From positions 48,307 through 112,306 of the IMG/VR virus record IMGVR_UViG_3300025108_000020: a stretch of 64,000 bases of DNA. The stretch is one strand, 5' to 3'. Position 1 is the first letter of the stretch. Every line of letters starts with the position of its first letter. The position numbers were made by a program, and so were the translations under genes. The DNA comes from a virus. Shown here piece by piece: positions 10,201 to 17,278 of this stretch. The notes beneath the pieces were generated by a model. That model worked only from the letters and a program-made list of their open reading frames with translations, did not search any database and was not told the origin of the DNA.

Positions 10201-12446
10201 TCCTGGTTAATATCCCATTGAATTGGATGACCAATATCACCAGTTTGCTTATCAGATACTGTACTTTGAACTCTTAATGATGAACCACCAAATAATTCAA
10301 TGGGGATACCATTAATAGCATTGGAGAATGTAGTTGCTACTTTTAGTTCGGTTGGAGAATCTACGATAGCATAATATATTCTATTAAATTGAAGACCTTC
10401 TGGGAGATCACCATCATCACTGAAGATTCTAATCTTCTCACCTGTTACCAAACCAATAGCAGTATTGGTCATTGCAAACTGACTATTTGGAACAGTTAGA
10501 CTGCTATTTTTAGACCCAGTTTGATCACCAAGGATTGCTGTCGCAACACCAGACAGAACATTCTCTGACATACGAACATCAGCATTATATTCTGTACCAC
10601 CAATAGAGACATATAATTTTTCTGTATTATTGGCACCAATTCTAAAACCCTGAGAGAGTGATAGAGGTGGTTCATCCTGACGATCAAACCCGAAGATATA
10701 CAGGTGACTGGATAAACCAACATTTTTGGTCTTACTTACATCTAACTGGTAGAAACTTACAGTATCAATTTTAGATGCTGATGTATCTACATGCTGAGGT
10801 GTGGTGATATGTGTAATATATCCTTGATCATCTCTTGGGAATGCTGCATCTCTAAATCCATCTGCTAATAGAGCAAATTGACCAAAGTTAGAGTTTGAGT
10901 TAGTAATAGATGCGTCAGCACCACTTTCACCAACAAAGTGAGCATTGTAACCAATAGCAAAAACAGAAACGACTTGAACAACAGCGTTTTCTGAGATCTT
11001 GATATGAGATTGTTCCCATCCTTGTCTATAAACTGCACCAGAGTCTAGGTGATAAACAGTGGTGGCATCAGTAGATGAAGATTCTGCTGAAAGCGTAGAT
11101 CCAGATACTTTTTGATATGCAATACCTTCGTAGAGTCTAGATTGTGAGTTGTACTTAACAAATGCACGGTCATCTTTTTGTAGACTAATTCCAGTGAATT
11201 GAGCCACAACCATTGAACGGAAACCAGTAGCTTTACTACCATCCGTATGCATCCCATTCATGCCAAAGACAGAACGCAATGAGATATTAAAGATATATGG
11301 AGATGCGCCAGTTACCGTATCAGATTCAATAGTAACAACAGCACTTGTAATGTTAGAAGGTGTTGCTGGTAAATTATTTGGAAAGGTTGCAAGGCTATAT
11401 GTAAATGTAGTAGCATCTACAATAGATTGAACAATTGTTGAGATATTGTATTGTGATACATTTACACCACTAATCTTAATAGGAGTACCGGCACTTAATC
11501 CGTGCTCCAGTTGTGTCGTAACAGTGATCTGAGATGTAGGACTTAAACCATCACCAGAGATGATACTTGCAATCTCTAGAGGGTCAGTACCAAGAGCACC
11601 AACGATCTCATTTTCTTGACGAACTGCTTCAAAGTCACCTTGATTTTCAGGCCATTCGTATGAAATAGCACGACCAGATGCTTCTTGGAAAGCATATGTC
11701 AGCTTGTAATAATACATGCTGAGGTCAGTGATACCATAACCTTTGACATCATTCTTACCATCAGCATACTCAAAACAAGTAAGTTTGTGGTGAGAAAATG
11801 CTGGAAATGATCTATTGTCGTCATTAAATTGCTGGTGATCAGTAAATACTAATCGATCACCCACTCCATCGAAGAAAGAGAATTGCCAGAAGTAACAGTT
11901 ACCAGTAATTCTGAAAATACTACTTGCAGGAACATCATCATCTGTAGGATTAGGTACATACAGAGGACGAAGTTTAGTCTTTCTAAGATCAAGTCCAACA
12001 ACGGAAGTACCACGAGGTACAATTACACCACCGTTGACGGAGTTGAATCTATATAATTGATTGTTTTCTACGGTTAGATCAAATTCACTTGTCAATGACA
12101 AAGAAAATTCAGTTGTGCCTAATGTTTCTGCACCGATTGGAGATACGCCAACCGCCCTAGTCGGATCACTGGGATCTTTTTTAATAGCAAAACCAGGACG
12201 ATTGTCGATGAAGTGATCACCGGGAAACAAGAGAATAGTTGTCTTGTCAGTAATATCGTTATCGAATCCAGTTTGATACGAGAATCGTGCAGATTCTAAT
12301 AATGCTCGCTGAATAGTTTTGAAGGGTTTTGTTAAGGAGTTACCCTGGTTCGTGATACTATCAGTGGCATCAAGATCGTTAGGGTTAACATAAAGAATTT
12401 TACCTTCAGTATTCTTGATGAAATTCTCTAGCTTATTAAGTGGCAT
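7212..12446 (-). CDS. Giant fibre protein with C-terminal S74 intramolecular chaperone
   Basis: The 1744-residue protein starts with a pattern common in phage beta-helix proteins (ILYVNPNDLDATDS, then KPFKTIQRALLESARFS). It continues as long beta-rich sequence. The last 92 residues match the peptidase S74/endosialidase-type chaperone: S1653-D1654 at the expected self-cleavage junction, then MKENV, GTEYDWK, GVIAQDVEKVLPE, YNKLIPLLIEAVKDL. In that family the domain trimerises the fibre and then cuts itself off. This is expected to be a trimeric receptor-binding or side-fibre protein. A late-type promoter motif is at 12478-12485. Confidence 0.85.
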   Translation of the reverse strand: MPLNKLENFIKNTEGKILYVNPNDLDATDSITNQGNSLTKPFKTIQRALLESARFSYQTGFDNDITDKTTILLFPGDHFIDNRPGFAIKKDPSDPTRAVGVSPIGAETLGTTEFSLSLTSEFDLTVENNQLYRFNSVNGGVIVPRGTSVVGLDLRKTKLRPLYVPNPTDDDVPASSIFRITGNCYFWQFSFFDGVGDRLVFTDHQQFNDDNRSFPAFSHHKLTCFEYADGKNDVKGYGITDLSMYYYKLTYAFQEASGRAISYEWPENQGDFEAVRQENEIVGALGTDPLEIASIISGDGLSPTSQITVTTQLEHGLSAGTPIKISGVNVSQYNISTIVQSIVDATTFTYSLATFPNNLPATPSNITSAVVTIESDTVTGASPYIFNISLRSVFGMNGMHTDGSKATGFRSMVVAQFTGISLQKDDRAFVKYNSQSRLYEGIAYQKVSGSTLSAESSSTDATTVYHLDSGAVYRQGWEQSHIKISENAVVQVVSVFAIGYNAHFVGESGADASITNSNSNFGQFALLADGFRDAAFPRDDQGYITHITTPQHVDTSASKIDTVSFYQLDVSKTKNVGLSSHLYIFGFDRQDEPPLSLSQGFRIGANNTEKLYVSIGGTEYNADVRMSENVLSGVATAILGDQTGSKNSSLTVPNSQFAMTNTAIGLVTGEKIRIFSDDGDLPEGLQFNRIYYAIVDSPTELKVATTFSNAINGIPIELFGGSSLRVQSTVSDKQTGDIGHPIQWDINQEQWFLHVEDGNTIYPQIQTNINLDAGAGTNIGFIRRFEDKRSIEDKLYKVRYVIPKEAGNSRDPVNGFIIQNSSLTGFAKTSDPSSTTISLDDNNFKRNHQFIADISETGSVVTVRTELPHMVEVGDIIFVENVQDSNNTGGLANKGYNGYFTVSGLIDAYQFNYGNTDNGGVERNTGNFVSTVNSRNLFLPRFAINNNKKNFSVYRSTVVEKYLAGQEDGVYILELLSADYSPPQEFTPKKYEQNVTFYYPQQDRDNVLINPPAAKSFARRSPLGKVDVNDLKNSLTRETVDKFLTTFNVGYAVSSVTGISAGVCTVTFENQHDLGGLKIHENLVSSTGYAVTTQHNIRLLNGSVWNGATATVTVGVGSTTITGFEVFAPGSGFSGGETLTIENYPGSSIGVPTSGISSCIGDVVSITGIGTTSDGLFRITSVPDKNSIAIAVTSGDPIVIEGQYAYRVTPSVSLASTHFDSTLGLTTVTTSYPHGLRKGSRFKIVDASSNNLGEFTVNTVAGINTFTTTTVNDINYSAGYRLYKTAFNGNNQTVPLSEAIGSRYTNLYGGEHATAKDALDATSTTLRLQLPNAGIGTDLRFQLGDYVEVDAEIMRVSEKGLIGGGNDGLRVIRGALGTLPAEHYVGSLIRKVDPLAIEMRRPSILRASGHTFEYLGYGPGNYSTGLPQVQNRTLTDDEEYLSQAQERSAGAIVYTGLNNEGDFYIGNKRISSSSGEESSFGIPIPTVTGESASSNSVVFDEVIVRQRIIVEGGPQQNILSQFDGPVTFSNDVNFTDDLITSGTVELGGSLEIVGNFPNGAKLNNVLVGVGTQQTEIRTVAGSGDLVLNAATGFAVAIATDTRYTASVTFEKQVNFNGFTTFSGDVFMSGAGFTYCGGPLHVCDDIVAFYGQTSDLAMKENVSTLDNPLAKVMQIRGTEYDWKEGNKSYTGHDVGVIAQDVEKVLPEAVSTKPDGTKGVHYNKLIPLLIEAVKDLSSQVDELKDK

Positions 12447-12477
12447 CTCTCTTCAGACTGAGAACTGTGTGCTCTGA

Positions 12478-12494
12478 CTATTTAGACTAAATAA
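12478..12494. promoter_or_regulatory. Divergent pair of T4-late-like promoters
   Basis: CTAAATAG on the minus strand (12478-12485) and CTAAATAA on the plus strand (12487-12494) are separated by one base, forming a near-perfect palindrome. They sit between divergent genes starting at 12446 and 12520 and would serve one gene on each side. Confidence 0.6.
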
Positions 12495-12519
12495 GCAGTG
12501 ATCTCTGCGGCTAATTTTC

Positions 12520-13098
12520 ATGTCTGATATTAGACCGATTAAATGGGTAGCAATTGGCACGGGCACATTGTTTGCTATAGCGCACATTGGTGTTCTTGGA
12601 CATTTAATCAATACAACAAAAACGCCAGAAGTTCCAATTATTAATTTACCCAGAGGAGATTATTCTTCTTACAAAATTGAAGCAAGTAAAGACGGATATA
12701 GTATAGAGTATAAAGCGAACGATCCTGCTGTTCTTAATTCTGAAAGATCTCTTGACTTAGATAAAAATAAGAATGGATTCTTTGGTGGTAATAGTAATGA
12801 AAGGAGAACTGAATATCGCCGTGATGAATACACAATGGACGGCACTCGTAACTTAGGAGGTGCTGGATTAGACAGCGAGGGAAAGTCTGCAAAAGAAGTA
12901 GAGTGTTTGATCGCGGACGCTGGAGCACGATCACAAGGTGCAATGGCAGGAACTAGCATTGCTGCCGGTATTGGTGTTCCTGCTGTGATTGGTATTCCAT
13001 ATGTTGGATGGTTAGCAGCTGGATGGATTTCACTTTTGGGTGGTAAGATTGGATCCGAGGCAGGATCTACAGTTGGATCCGTATTTAATGATTGCTGA
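12520..13098 (+). CDS. Membrane-anchored hypothetical protein with C-terminal glycine-zipper region
   Basis: The 192-residue protein has an N-terminal membrane segment (about 8-30, WVAIGTGTLFAIAHIGVLGHL). A charged central part follows, with a D/N/R-rich stretch, and then a C-terminal hydrophobic region rich in Gly and Ala (about 143-187, GTSIAAGIGVPAVIGIPYVGW, then GGKIGSEAGSTVG). The end resembles glycine-zipper membrane segments of pore-forming or tape-associated proteins. The stop overlaps the start of the next gene as TGATG, so the two are probably co-translated. The function is unknown. A virion membrane-interacting protein is a reasonable guess because it lies among fibre genes. Confidence 0.7.
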   Translation: MSDIRPIKWVAIGTGTLFAIAHIGVLGHLINTTKTPEVPIINLPRGDYSSYKIEASKDGYSIEYKANDPAVLNSERSLDLDKNKNGFFGGNSNERRTEYRRDEYTMDGTRNLGGAGLDSEGKSAKEVECLIADAGARSQGAMAGTSIAAGIGVPAVIGIPYVGWLAAGWISLLGGKIGSEAGSTVGSVFNDC

Positions 13099-13901
13099 TG
13101 GCCGAAATACCTAACATTGATCTTTCAGTTCGGCAAATTAATATTAACTCACTAGGTATACCTGATGTGCCTAAATGGTTGACATCTGAACCACCTCAGG
13201 CTATACCAATCTATCCACCAGTTACTTCACAAATTGGCACACCTATTATAAACATGCCAGGATGTGTTGAGTCTCATAGAGATAGTGGTGAGAATCAAAC
13301 ACTCAAGGAAGAAGATAAAGATGGTGTCCAGATATTTTGTGATGCAGGAACACCTAGTTTTAACCCAATAGATTATGATCCAAATAAGTTGGAGATAACA
13401 ACAGAGTCTCCACCACCTCCACCCATTACACCTCCTGAGAAAGAAGATACTAAAACAGATACCGAAGCACCACCACCTCCTCCACCGCCTGCAAAGGCAG
13501 AGTGTCCTACAAGAGAGCAGCAGTTAAAGAACCCTGTAGGAAAAGTATTACAAAATGATAAAAAAATTACTAGGTATGAGACAGTAGGAAAAGAATGTCT
13601 CCCCGTATTTGAGAATTTAAATATACCAGATCAGATTATTGCTAACCTACCATCTCCAGGTGCTGTAACTGTTACCGCCTCAATTGCTGTAGTCGCGACG
13701 ACATCTGCACTGCTTGCAAAGCCTCTTGCTGATCTTTTGTTAAAGGTTGTGAAACCGACTGTGAAGAAGGTAATGAAGAAGATTGCGACCTTACGGGGTA
13801 AGACGCCCCCGGTACTGTCTGCGTCTGAGAGGAAGGCTGAGCAACGGGATCGGAACCGGGCGATAAAGATTTTACGGTCGGCACTGAAACCGAAGGGATA
13901 G
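13098..13901 (+). CDS. Proline-rich hypothetical protein with C-terminal membrane segment
   Basis: The start is set at the ATG at 13098, which overlaps the previous stop (TGATG); an upstream TTG is less likely. The 267-residue protein has a Pro-rich linker with two poly-Pro blocks (about residues 99-135). A hydrophobic segment follows (about 196-222, VTVTASIAVVATTSALLAKPLA), then a strongly basic C-terminus (KKVMKKIATLRGK, RKAEQRDRNRAIKILRS). Partnered with the upstream gene, it is probably a structural or assembly protein. Its last 230 bases lie antisense to the end of the facing gene, and both frames stay open. Confidence 0.7.
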   Translation: MAEIPNIDLSVRQININSLGIPDVPKWLTSEPPQAIPIYPPVTSQIGTPIINMPGCVESHRDSGENQTLKEEDKDGVQIFCDAGTPSFNPIDYDPNKLEITTESPPPPPITPPEKEDTKTDTEAPPPPPPPAKAECPTREQQLKNPVGKVLQNDKKITRYETVGKECLPVFENLNIPDQIIANLPSPGAVTVTASIAVVATTSALLAKPLADLLLKVVKPTVKKVMKKIATLRGKTPPVLSASERKAEQRDRNRAIKILRSALKPKG

Positions 13902-14682
13902 TGTGACGATGTTGCTTAATACTATTAACATTGTTAACTACGACATCCGCACATATTTTTCTATAGGGGCTGCGTGGGTGGAAACTAATTCCTGCCTTCA
14001 TTAATTCTCCACAATTCTTAAGTCTGGCTAGCTCAAAGTCTAACCTCTTATTGGCAAGCATTTGACCTTGAAGTGCATTTTGAGTATCTGCTGCTGCCTT
14101 ACATCGTTCCTGTAACCCACCATCAAGTGGGAAAGAAATTGTTGCAGATAAACCAATACTGGTACTATAGTTTCTAGTATCGCCAGTTCTCACTGGTTTC
14201 TTCCAAAGTTCACGACCTGGATTATCAGGAACACCGTCTCCAGCCATTTCCATGGTGGTGATAGTCATGTCTGCACCATCTTCAAATGCACGAACAGTCT
14301 CACCATCTGAGTTGGTATATGTTCTATCATCATACCAAGATTCCCATGGCCAGTTCTTGACATTTTTTTGAGTCTCTACCATCTGACCTTCAAAATCTCT
14401 ATTGTCATACTGAGGTTCCATATAATATGTGGAGAATGGATCCTTCTCATTACGAGCATGAGTAATGAATGGTGTGATATTAGCAGTCGGTCCTTGACAT
14501 GCAATACCCCCACCATATTGGTTGGTTATATATGGTCCTTGTAATACCTGAATAGCTTGGTTCGTAACTGAGCCTGAGCTATTTGCGATTGGGTTTGCTG
14601 TTGCACTTACACCCCCTACATCCGCTGCATGAGCAGGGGCAGCTACAACCACAGTCAGAACAGATAGACATAAGGTTTTTAC
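13672..14682 (-). CDS. Secreted hypothetical protein; start codon not canonical
   Basis: A clear secretion signal (VKTLCLSVLTVVVAAPAHA, cut before ADVGG) marks the true N-terminus. The in-frame codon at the expected start is GTA at 14680-14682, overlapping the TAA of the upstream gene as GTAA; no ATG, GTG or TTG lies near in frame. An open frame continues to an ATG at 14970, but that part is the shadow of the upstream gene. The mature part has paired cysteines (IACQGPTANITPF) and the stretch LANKRLDFELARLKNCGEL, and ends in a P/S/Q-rich tail. The tail overlaps the facing gene antisense. An unusual start, a sequencing slip or frameshift coupling are all possible. Confidence 0.65.
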   Translation of the reverse strand, partial: VKTLCLSVLTVVVAAPAHAADVGGVSATANPIANSSGSVTNQAIQVLQGPYITNQYGGGIACQGPTANITPFITHARNEKDPFSTYYMEPQYDNRDFEGQMVETQKNVKNWPWESWYDDRTYTNSDGETVRAFEDGADMTITTMEMAGDGVPDNPGRELWKKPVRTGDTRNYSTSIGLSATISFPLDGGLQERCKAAADTQNALQGQMLANKRLDFELARLKNCGELMKAGISFHPRSPYRKICADVVVNNVNSIKQHRHTIPSVSVPTVKSLSPGSDPVAQPSSQTQTVPGASYPVRSQSSSLPSSQSVSQPLTKDQQEALQAVQMSSRLQQLRR

Positions 14683-15122
14683 TGGGTAAAGATACTTGTT
14701 GTGTCGGTTACGCTTGTGACCTCGGTCAACCTTTGGATCACAGTTTGATTTGAAACCCCTGGACCGCTGTAAGTTTGAGTAAACTGAAAAGCCGCACCCG
14801 GATTTGTTATCTTGAAGTTTTGATTGGACATACTCAATGCTGAGTTGTTGCTCGTTATCTGCCCTTCTGTACCCCCAAGAGGATTTACTATCACAGAGTT
14901 TGTTGTTTGTGATGGAGTCAATGATTGTCCACCATTGTCCACATTTGTTCCGCTTACTGAATACTGCCATCCTGTTGCATAATCTATGGAATTAATCGTT
15001 TCAGTCACCTTCGATGTTGTCTCAGTGTGACTAGACATACTACCCTGAGTAAAATTTGGGACCACAGGGACCGCCATTACTGGAGATCCCATTAGTATGG
15101 TCAAGAGAAATATCTTCCTCAT
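14679..15122 (-). CDS. Secreted small protein, paralogue of the next gene upstream
   Basis: The 147-residue protein has a Sec signal (MRKIFLLTILMGSPVMA, then VPVVP). The mature part is rich in Ser, Thr, Asn and Gln. It contains WQYSVSGTNV, which matches QYSISGSNV in the protein encoded just upstream (15131-15628), so the two look like diverged tandem copies. No enzymatic motif was seen. It is one of three adjacent genes with export signals, which is unusual for phage genes outside lysis. They may coat the virion or act in the periplasm of the infected cell. Confidence 0.7.
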   Translation of the reverse strand: MRKIFLLTILMGSPVMAVPVVPNFTQGSMSSHTETTSKVTETINSIDYATGWQYSVSGTNVDNGGQSLTPSQTTNSVIVNPLGGTEGQITSNNSALSMSNQNFKITNPGAAFQFTQTYSGPGVSNQTVIQRLTEVTSVTDTTSIFTQ

Positions 15123-15130
15123 GATAAACC

Positions 15131-15628
15131 TCAGTCAATTACAGTGATTTCACTTACAAATTGACCAATTGCTGTACTACCAGCTCCGCCAGCCGTCACC
15201 GTAAGAGCACCAGTAGTGCTAACAGTACCTGCTAGACTACCAGCAGTTCCTGCAGTGTAAGAAGTTACATTAGAGAAGTTTGGAGTTGTTCCTGTTGTTA
15301 CTGCTGCAGTTGGGACTGCATCACCTTGAAGGTAGGAAGTACTGAAAGAGAATGCCTCTCCTGCAGTTGCTTGAGTTGCAGAAATATTTCCAGGAGAATA
15401 TATTCCACTCGAAATTGTTCCAGCAGAAACAGCACCTGCCGTAGTTCCGTCTGTAGTATTTACATTGGAACCAGAGATACTATACTGGGACCCTAATCTT
15501 GTTGCTGAACTTCTAGCAGAGTCCACAGTCAGTTGGACACTAGAAGACATTTTATGAACTAATCCGCCAGCGTTTGCTACACTAGCGGTCATCAATAACA
15601 TTCCAAAAGCTAGTAAAGCTTTCTTCAT
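15131..15628 (-). CDS. Secreted Ser/Thr/Gly-rich small protein
   Basis: The 165-residue protein has a Sec signal (MKKALLAFGMLLMTASVANA, then GG). The mature chain is low-complexity and beta-prone, ending FVSEITVID. The motif SQYSISGSNVN is shared with the downstream paralogue at 14679-15122. There are 8 bases between the two genes, so they form an operon with the third exported protein. The function is unknown. The composition would fit a fibril or surface-layer component. Confidence 0.7.
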   Translation of the reverse strand: MKKALLAFGMLLMTASVANAGGLVHKMSSSVQLTVDSARSSATRLGSQYSISGSNVNTTDGTTAGAVSAGTISSGIYSPGNISATQATAGEAFSFSTSYLQGDAVPTAAVTTGTTPNFSNVTSYTAGTAGSLAGTVSTTGALTVTAGGAGSTAIGQFVSEITVID

Positions 15629-15660
15629 TTTTATTTGATTGTAGGAGAACCTACATTATA

Positions 15661-15744
15661 TAGGAGTAGGGAGACTTGAACTCCCACGAGATTACTCTCA
15701 ACAGATTTTAAGTCTGGTGCGTCTACCTATTCCGCCATACTCCC
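15661..15744 (-). tRNA. tRNA-Leu (anticodon UAA)
   Basis: The minus strand folds into a class II cloverleaf. The acceptor arms GGGAGTA and TACTCCT pair. The D-arm region GGCGGAATAGGTAGACGC is typical of tRNA-Leu. The anticodon loop CTTAAAA gives UAA, followed by a variable arm (TTGAGAGTAATCTC) and a T-arm with GTTCAAGTC. No 3' CCA is encoded. It would help read UUA codons, which an AT-rich phage uses often. Its first 18 bases also encode the end of the oxygenase gene upstream. Confidence 0.92.
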
Positions 15745-16221
15745 AAACCAATTGAAATTAATAACAAGTCTATGGTCATCTGTAGATGTAGTACCACTAT
15801 GCATGGTATTTACTGGAAAAATGACCATACGATTTGCTACACTTGAAACTTTTTCTCCATCCTCAAAATAAGTATATCCATTATTTGAATTGATATAGTA
15901 GACAGCTGTCCATTGATCTGGAAGAGTGGTTACCCTATCAATATGAAGAGCATTTTCTAAAAATATATCTCTCTTTGGACTAAAATTAGCTTTAATTCTA
16001 GTCCAATTATATGGGTTGATATATTTTGTGAATATATTAGTAACTTCCCTATTATAATTAGAACCGTATTGATATATGCATGTCACCATAGCATATAGGT
16101 TTGGATCTTCTTCACCCTCATACACTACATTTTTATTATAGAACCAATTGATATCCTTGAAGATATTAATTATTGTTTGGTGATCTTCTTCAGATAAAAA
16201 ATTATCAAGAACCTTCATCAT
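15727..16221 (-). CDS. 2OG-Fe(II) oxygenase-like protein
   Basis: The 164-residue protein has the triad H93-x-D95 (in ALHIDR) and H141 (in NTMHSG), with R151 ten residues on (HRLVINFNW). This fits Fe(II)/2-oxoglutarate dioxygenases of the prolyl-hydroxylase-like group. It starts MMKVLDNFLSEEDH. Its stop codon lies inside the tRNA-Leu gene. It overlaps the acidic micro-gene upstream by 17 bases, suggesting translational coupling with talC. The substrate is unknown. Confidence 0.75.
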   Translation of the reverse strand: MMKVLDNFLSEEDHQTIINIFKDINWFYNKNVVYEGEEDPNLYAMVTCIYQYGSNYNREVTNIFTKYINPYNWTRIKANFSPKRDIFLENALHIDRVTTLPDQWTAVYYINSNNGYTYFEDGEKVSSVANRMVIFPVNTMHSGTTSTDDHRLVINFNWFGSMAE

Positions 16222-16324
16222 GATTAGTGTACATTTCTTCTAGATCATCATCTTCAGGAAACTCAAAGACTCCTGTTGCGTCATCTGTAGGTGGAATTTC
16301 TTTTTTCTCTTCAGGTTCTTGCAC
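16205..16324 (-). CDS. Acidic micro-protein downstream of talC
   Basis: A GTG start at 16324 is preceded about 10 bases upstream by GGGAGG, a good ribosome-binding site that sits inside the end of talC. The 39-residue product (QEPEEKKEIPPTDDATG, then VFEFPEDDDLEEMY) is very acidic and has no predicted fold. It overlaps talC by 14 bases and the next gene by 17 bases. The strong coupling and gene-like codons support expression. The function is unknown. Confidence 0.6.
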   Translation of the reverse strand: MQEPEEKKEIPPTDDATGVFEFPEDDDLEEMYTNHDEGS

Positions 16325-16964
16325 TTTGCACAGCCTCCCAGTCTTTGTCAAAAATTTCTAGACCGTTATCAGTCAGAATATGATTATACATCTTTTCAAA
16401 GATTGTCGGTGGCATTGTTACAATTTCTGCACCATTATACCAAGACCGAACTGCTCTCTGCACACTACGAATGGAAGCAGAAAGAACTTTAGTTTCCATC
16501 CTATACATACGATATAGTTCAGAAATAGAACGAACTACTTCTAAACCAGCAATAGATTGATCGTCAAGACGACCAACAAAAGGTGAAACATATGTAGCAC
16601 CAGCTTTAGCTGCAAGGACTGCTTGAGCAGCACTAAAGATCAATGTTACATTTGTCCTGATACCTTTACCAGAAAGATAATTACAAATTAAAAGACCCTC
16701 TGGAGTACATGGTAGTTTAATAGTGCAACAATCACCAAACTTTTGAGAAAGACGCAGTGCCTCAGAAGTCATCTCTTCTTGAGTACCAACAACCTCCATA
16801 CTGATATCTTTGATACCAATGTTACGGAGTTCTTCGTAAACCTTTTCAGGGTCGCGACCACTCTTCATAATCAAAGATGGATTAGTTGTTACACCATCGA
16901 TTAGACCAGTAAGGTAGTGCTTTTGAATTACCTTTGTGTCAGCTGTGTCAAGAAAGATCTTCAT
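16311..16964 (-). CDS. talC: Transaldolase (TalC type)
   Basis: The 217-residue protein matches the small transaldolase/fructose-6-phosphate aldolase family in full length. It has the N-terminal MKIFLDTADT, GVTTNPSLIMKSG, the Schiff-base lysine K83 in TIKLPCTPEGL, and NVTLIFSAAQA with YVSPFVGRLDD. It exchanges dihydroxyacetone units between sugar phosphates in the pentose phosphate pathway. In cyanophages it is thought to steer host carbon toward NADPH and ribose during infection. It is served by the promoter at 17249-17278 and by a late motif at 16983-16990. Confidence 0.95.
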   Translation of the reverse strand: MKIFLDTADTKVIQKHYLTGLIDGVTTNPSLIMKSGRDPEKVYEELRNIGIKDISMEVVGTQEEMTSEALRLSQKFGDCCTIKLPCTPEGLLICNYLSGKGIRTNVTLIFSAAQAVLAAKAGATYVSPFVGRLDDQSIAGLEVVRSISELYRMYRMETKVLSASIRSVQRAVRSWYNGAEIVTMPPTIFEKMYNHILTDNGLEIFDKDWEAVQSART

Positions 16965-16982
16965 AATCTAATTAATACCGAT

Positions 16983-16990
16983 TTATTTAG
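16983..16990 (-). promoter_or_regulatory. T4-late-like promoter motif before talC
   Basis: CTAAATAA on the minus strand overlaps the TAA stop of the 80-residue gene and lies 19 bases before the talC start. Confidence 0.5.
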
Positions 16991-17225
16991 TAGTAGCAAC
17001 GATAGGATCTACCCAAAGAACTGCTTCTTCTGGAAGAAATGCTTGGCACATTTCAAGCACACGAATGAACTCATCAGGAGTGTTACACTCTAAGGTTTTT
17101 ATAGTGTTCGTATCTGAGACACAAGCAAACCTCCTCTTACACATATCTACAACAACACACTCAAGATACTCACCCTCTGCAGTCTCAAATGTAGAGTCTG
17201 CAAAACTGTACTCGTCGTCGTTCAT
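16983..17225 (-). CDS. Hypothetical protein, first gene of the talC transcript
   Basis: The 80-residue acidic protein starts MNDDEYSFADSTFETAEGEY. Its core, YLECVVVDMCKRRFACV, looks like beta strands, followed by the helix TPDEFIRVLEMCQAFL. It is the first gene after the consensus sigma-70 promoter at 17249-17278, which suggests early or middle expression together with talC. No motif is recognised. Confidence 0.65.
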   Translation of the reverse strand: MNDDEYSFADSTFETAEGEYLECVVVDMCKRRFACVSDTNTIKTLECNTPDEFIRVLEMCQAFLPEEAVLWVDPIVATTK

Positions 17226-17248
17226 GAGGTTTTTTTATTTACCTGCCC

Positions 17249-17278
17249 ATTATAGGGCACTCAGACACCCCGTGTCAA
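17249..17278 (-). promoter_or_regulatory. Sigma-70 promoter (early type)
   Basis: TTGACA (17273-17278) and TATAAT (17249-17254) match the consensus exactly with an 18-base spacer. The TGA inside TTGACA is also the stop codon of the structural gene upstream. It should drive the 80-residue gene and talC. Confidence 0.85.

Noticed and set aside
4458-12446. Repeated short DNA words in fibre genes as a possible CRISPR or repeat array
   Set aside because: Repeats are irregular in spacing and come from codons for VGIGTT and similar motifs; no CRISPR array was seen anywhere in the window.
14607-14672. Cys-rich short frame starting ATG TCT ATC TGT
   Set aside because: It is out of frame with the signal peptide and only a composition shadow of it.
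14683-14970. N-terminal extension of the exported protein to an ATG at 14970
   Set aside because: It lies wholly inside the upstream gene in another frame, and the signal peptide marks the real N-terminus downstream.
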